Shown here one piece after another: positions 40,664 through 43,205 of a stretch of 43,205 nucleotides of DNA (position 1 is its first letter; each line of letters starts with the position of its first letter). The notes beneath the pieces are model-generated. The model searched no databases. It was not told where the DNA came from and saw only the letters and a program-made list of their open reading frames with translations. The DNA is from Spirochaetales bacterium. Lineage in GTDB: Bacteria > Spirochaetota > Spirochaetia > Treponematales > Treponemataceae. The DNA is taken from positions 10,124 to 53,328 of the forward strand of contig JAUNWH010000015.1 of the NCBI GenBank assembly GCA_030540405.1. Reading direction: 5' to 3'. The position numbers and the translations under genes were made by a program.

Positions 40664-40713
40664 GGGCTGCCCGAAATTATTGAAAAGAATTTTTTGCGGC
40701 AGCCCTTTGTTTT
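40664..40713 (+). terminator. Terminator-like stem after the binding-protein gene
   Basis: GGGCTGCC (40664-40671) pairs perfectly with GGCAGCCC (40698-40705), with an inner AAATT/AATTT stem, followed by TTTGTTTTC. The T-tract is interrupted, so partial read-through into the permease genes is likely. Confidence 0.75.
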
Positions 40714-40742
40714 CTTGCAAAATTTAAAAACAGTTTTATAGA

Positions 40743-40772
40743 AGACGGCACAAATTTTGCCTGTCTTTTTTA
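40743..40772 (+). terminator. Second terminator-like stem
   Basis: AGACGGCA (40743-40750) pairs with TGCCTGTCT (40758-40766) with one bulge, then six T. Together with the stem at 40664 it gives two terminators in a row inside the transporter operon. Confidence 0.6.
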
Positions 40773-40794
40773 GCACTTTTTGTGCTTTTCCACT

Positions 40795-40871
40795 GATTTA
40801 GGGTTTATCCAAACCATAAAAACGGATGAGTCAAGGTCTTGAGCGTAAGCGTGCCTTGACCAGACGTATTA
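40795..40871 (+). repeat. 77 bp intergenic repeat, copy 2
   Basis: Same element as at 26678-26754, with a better outer stem (GTCAAGG / CCTTGAC) and the same GAGCGTAAGCGT centre. It ends 17 bp before the malF-type start. Confidence 0.8.
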
Positions 40872-40887
40872 AATTGCGAGGTGTCTT

Positions 40888-42210
40888 ATGCGGATAGAGT
40901 CCGATGGAAGTTCTGCAAAAAAGGTAAAAGTTGCATCTTTATGCTTCATGGGATTATCCCATATTATTTACCTTAAACAATATGTCAAAGGCGCTCTTTT
41001 TGCTGCCCTTGAAGTTCTTTTTCTTGCTTTTCTGCCAGTTACCTGCGGAAAAATTTTTGATTTGATTACTCTTGGCGAGCCTCAGCCTGATATTCCGGTT
41101 AAGCTTCGCAATAATTCTATGTTTATGCTTATCGATGGAATTCTTATTCTTTCGATAGTTGCTCTTTTTGTTGCGGCTTACGTAATTTCAGTAAGAAGCG
41201 CAAAAAAATCCTATGAAGAATACTGCAGGACAAAGAGATTCGTTTCTCAAAAGTCCTCTTTGGAAGAAGTCGGCAACAAGGCGTTTCCTATTACAGGTCT
41301 TGCTCCTTGTGTAATCATGCTTCTTGTTTTTGTTGTTGTTCCGCTTCTCTTTAGCGTTGCGGTTGCTTTTACAAACTATTCTGCTCCAAACAACATTCCT
41401 CCTAAGAATACTGTAGACTGGGTTGGATTCCAGAACTTTAAGGCGCTCCTTTTCGGCGGAACAAACTGGTCAGCTGGTTTTGCTCGCATCGCAATTTGGA
41501 CTTTTGTTTGGGCTGTGGCTTCAACTTTTACCTGCTACTTTGGCGGACTTTTGGTTGCCGTTCATTTGAATGAAAGCGGAATAAAGATTGCTCCAGTGTT
41601 CAGGTTTATATTTATTTTGCCTTATGCAGTTCCAGCTGTAATTACAATGATTCTGTGGCGCCATATGCTTAACGGAACTTTTGGAATTGTAAACAGAACT
41701 CTTGTTGCTCTTGGAATTCTTGAGCAGGGAAACACAATTCCTTGGCTTGGAGACGCGACTTTGGCAAAAATAATGTGTATCGTAATCAACCTTTGGGCTG
41801 GATTCGGTTACTTTATGATGCTTTCTATGGGAACAATGACCGCAATTTCCAAAGATTTGTACGAAGCCGCAAAAATTGATGGTGCAAACGGATCTCAAAT
41901 TCTGCGCCACATTACAATGCCTCTTGTTCTTTACCAAACAATGCCTTTGATTATCATGAGCTTTACACACAATATCAACAACTTCGGCATTATCTTTTTC
42001 CTTACAGGAGGTTCTCCTACTGTTGCTGATTCCACAACTACAATGGCGGGCGGAACTGATATTCTTGTTACTTGGATTTACAAGCTTACAATTACAATGC
42101 TTAGATACAACTACGCTTCTGTTATCGCAGTACTTATATTCGTTGTTCTTGCGCCGTTTGCTATTTATCAGTTCAGAAATACCAAGGCTTATAAGGAAGG
42201 TGAAGTATGA
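40888..42210 (+). CDS. malF: MalF-type ABC permease
   Basis: A 440-residue permease. The first 130 residues carry two or three extra membrane helices (V-K-G-A-L-F-A-A-L-E-V-L-F-L-A-F, and I-D-G-I-L-I-L-S-I-V-A-L-F-V-A-A-Y-V-I) absent from most sugar permeases but found in MalF. Six further helices follow, and the ATPase-docking EAA loop reads Y-E-A-A-K-I-D-G-A-N-G-S-Q-I-L-R-H-I-T-M-P-L (about 330-351). GAGG is 6 bases before the ATG. It is coupled to the MalG-type gene by an ATGA overlap. The ATPase subunit must be encoded elsewhere or beyond the window. Confidence 0.93.
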   Translation: MRIESDGSSAKKVKVASLCFMGLSHIIYLKQYVKGALFAALEVLFLAFLPVTCGKIFDLITLGEPQPDIPVKLRNNSMFMLIDGILILSIVALFVAAYVISVRSAKKSYEEYCRTKRFVSQKSSLEEVGNKAFPITGLAPCVIMLLVFVVVPLLFSVAVAFTNYSAPNNIPPKNTVDWVGFQNFKALLFGGTNWSAGFARIAIWTFVWAVASTFTCYFGGLLVAVHLNESGIKIAPVFRFIFILPYAVPAVITMILWRHMLNGTFGIVNRTLVALGILEQGNTIPWLGDATLAKIMCIVINLWAGFGYFMMLSMGTMTAISKDLYEAAKIDGANGSQILRHITMPLVLYQTMPLIIMSFTHNINNFGIIFFLTGGSPTVADSTTTMAGGTDILVTWIYKLTITMLRYNYASVIAVLIFVVLAPFAIYQFRNTKAYKEGEV

Positions 42211-43049
42211 AAAATTACCGCTCGTTCAAGACAGTCAGCACGACTTTTTCTTATCTGATTTTTATACTGATTTCGCTTATCGTTTTTTATCCGCTTGTTT
42301 ATGTTGTTGCCGCCGCTTTCGCTCCTGGAAACGGAATTGCAAGCATGAATATTGTTCCTTTCAAGGACGGATTCACACTCAAGCACTTTAAGTATCTGTT
42401 TTTTGAAACCCAGTACTGGCTGTGGTTCAAGAACACATTCATTATCGCCCTTTGGACAACACTTCTTACTGTTGTTATTTCCTCATTGAGCGCCTATGTT
42501 TTTTCACGCTTTAAGTTTGTCTTTAAGCACACTCTTTTGATGAGCATGCTGATTCTTCAGATTTTCCCTTCATTTGTAGGAATGATTGCAATCTATGTAA
42601 TCTTGAACCGTATCGGAGGACTTGATACTTTGTGGGGACTGGTGCTTGTTTATGTTGCAGGCGGAATTCCATATAACACTTGGATGGTAAAAAGCTACAT
42701 GGACACAGTAAGCAAGAACCTTGACGAAGCCGCAAGAATTGATGGAGCAAGCCACTTTAGAATTTTTGGAACAATCATCCTTCCTGTTACAAAGCCGATT
42801 ATCACGTTCTTGGGAATCTCAAGCTTTACAGGACCATGGATGGACTTTATCTTCCCAAAGATGGTTTTAAGAAGCCCTGAAAAACAGACACTTGCATTGG
42901 GCTTGTTCTCTTTTGTTTCTGATAAAAAGAACGAGTTCACAAACTTTGCCGCAGGTTCTTTGGTAATCTGTATTCCGTTCGTAATCTTCTTCCTGTTCAC
43001 ACAGAAAGCAATGATGATGAGCATGGGAACAGCAGCCGTAAAAGAATGA
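42207..43049 (+). CDS. malG: MalG-type ABC permease
   Basis: A 280-residue permease with six membrane helices and the EAA loop D-E-A-A-R-I-D-G-A-S-H-F-R-I-F-G-T-I-I-L-P (about 171-191). The N-terminus (Y-L-I-F-I-L-I-S-L-I-V-F-Y-P-L) and the G-G-I-P-Y-N-T-W-M-V-K block are typical of MalG. It completes the membrane channel with the preceding gene, overlapping it by 4 bp. After the stop come a terminator-like stem and a tandem repeat that reaches the edge of the window. Confidence 0.94.
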   Translation: MKNYRSFKTVSTTFSYLIFILISLIVFYPLVYVVAAAFAPGNGIASMNIVPFKDGFTLKHFKYLFFETQYWLWFKNTFIIALWTTLLTVVISSLSAYVFSRFKFVFKHTLLMSMLILQIFPSFVGMIAIYVILNRIGGLDTLWGLVLVYVAGGIPYNTWMVKSYMDTVSKNLDEAARIDGASHFRIFGTIILPVTKPIITFLGISSFTGPWMDFIFPKMVLRSPEKQTLALGLFSFVSDKKNEFTNFAAGSLVICIPFVIFFLFTQKAMMMSMGTAAVKE

Positions 43050-43070
43050 TCCTCGAAAAAAAATAAAAAA

Positions 43071-43205
43071 CTGTGAGCAAGCGCGAACAGTTTTTTATTT
43101 TTTAACCTACATTAAGCCGTGAGGCTTAATGCCCCGAGAAAAAAAAGCAGCTGTGAGCAAGCGCGAACAGTTTTTTATTTTTTAACCTACATTAAGCCGT
43201 GAGGC
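43071..43205 (+). repeat. 80 bp-period tandem repeat with two hairpins, running off the edge
   Basis: The 55 bases from 43071 to 43125 are repeated exactly at 43151-43205, where the window ends. Each unit has a terminator-like stem (CTGTGAGC / GCGAACAG, 43071-43090, with tandem G-A mismatches) followed by TTTTTTATTTTTT, then a perfect 9 bp stem CATTAAGCC / GGCTTAATG (43110-43131) capped by a GTGA tetraloop. The first unit probably terminates the transporter operon. Confidence 0.85.

Noticed and set aside
43071-43205. Possible CRISPR array at the right edge
   Set aside because: The repeated block is 55 bp with a 25 bp interval and only two copies are seen; it contains terminator-like hairpins and T-tracts and no cas gene is near.

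Overview
The window looks like a chromosomal segment of a treponeme-type spirochete. It is A+T-rich. It carries a CarD regulator directly followed by a fused IspD-IspF enzyme, a LemA/TPM pair, a CheR/CheB pair, a bacterial Rsm22-like methyltransferase, an M18 aminopeptidase and a stand-alone phosphotransferase Enzyme I. Many exported proteins have relaxed spirochete-type lipoprotein signals. The genus is inferred from gene content and order; no rRNA or tRNA gene is present to settle it.

Left part (1-6.7 kb) is an accessory-looking zone: a cut-off gene at the edge, two formylglycine-enzyme-fold (SUMF1-like) exported proteins, an AAC(3)-fold acetyltransferase, several small secreted or unknown proteins on the minus strand, a decayed gene, two small XRE regulators each divergent from a secreted-protein operon and each with repeat operators in front, and a RelB/YafQ-type toxin-antitoxin pair.

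Middle part (6.7-32 kb) is mostly housekeeping: isoprenoid synthesis (carD-ispDF), an aminopeptidase-HAD-luxS operon, a DUF1538 membrane protein plus a tandem PII-like protein plus biotin ligase operon, a lytic transglycosylase, a LacI-type receptor domain fused to a diguanylate cyclase, Enzyme I, a der-merR-rsm22 operon, acyl-CoA synthetase, rlmE plus a LysM/M23 peptidase, cheR-cheB, TPM/LemA and a phosphofructokinase.

Right part (32-43.2 kb) handles nutrition: an outer-membrane barrel-like protein, the CstA transporter, glutamate dehydrogenase, KDPG aldolase, a LacI regulator and a maltose-type ABC importer (binding protein plus two permeases, no ATPase gene in the window). Matching operator-like sites in front of eda and lacI suggest a shared sugar regulon.

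Non-coding structure is rich. There are six copies of a 29-30 bp inverted-repeat arm at four intergenic places, two copies of a 77 bp intergenic repeat, an 80 bp-period tandem repeat running off the right edge, terminators sharing a GGCTGCC/GGCAGCC-type stem, and six genes whose promoters sit so close to the start codon that the mRNAs should be leaderless or nearly so. No CRISPR array, tRNA, rRNA or intact insertion sequence was seen, and no intergenic stretch exceeds about 300 bases.
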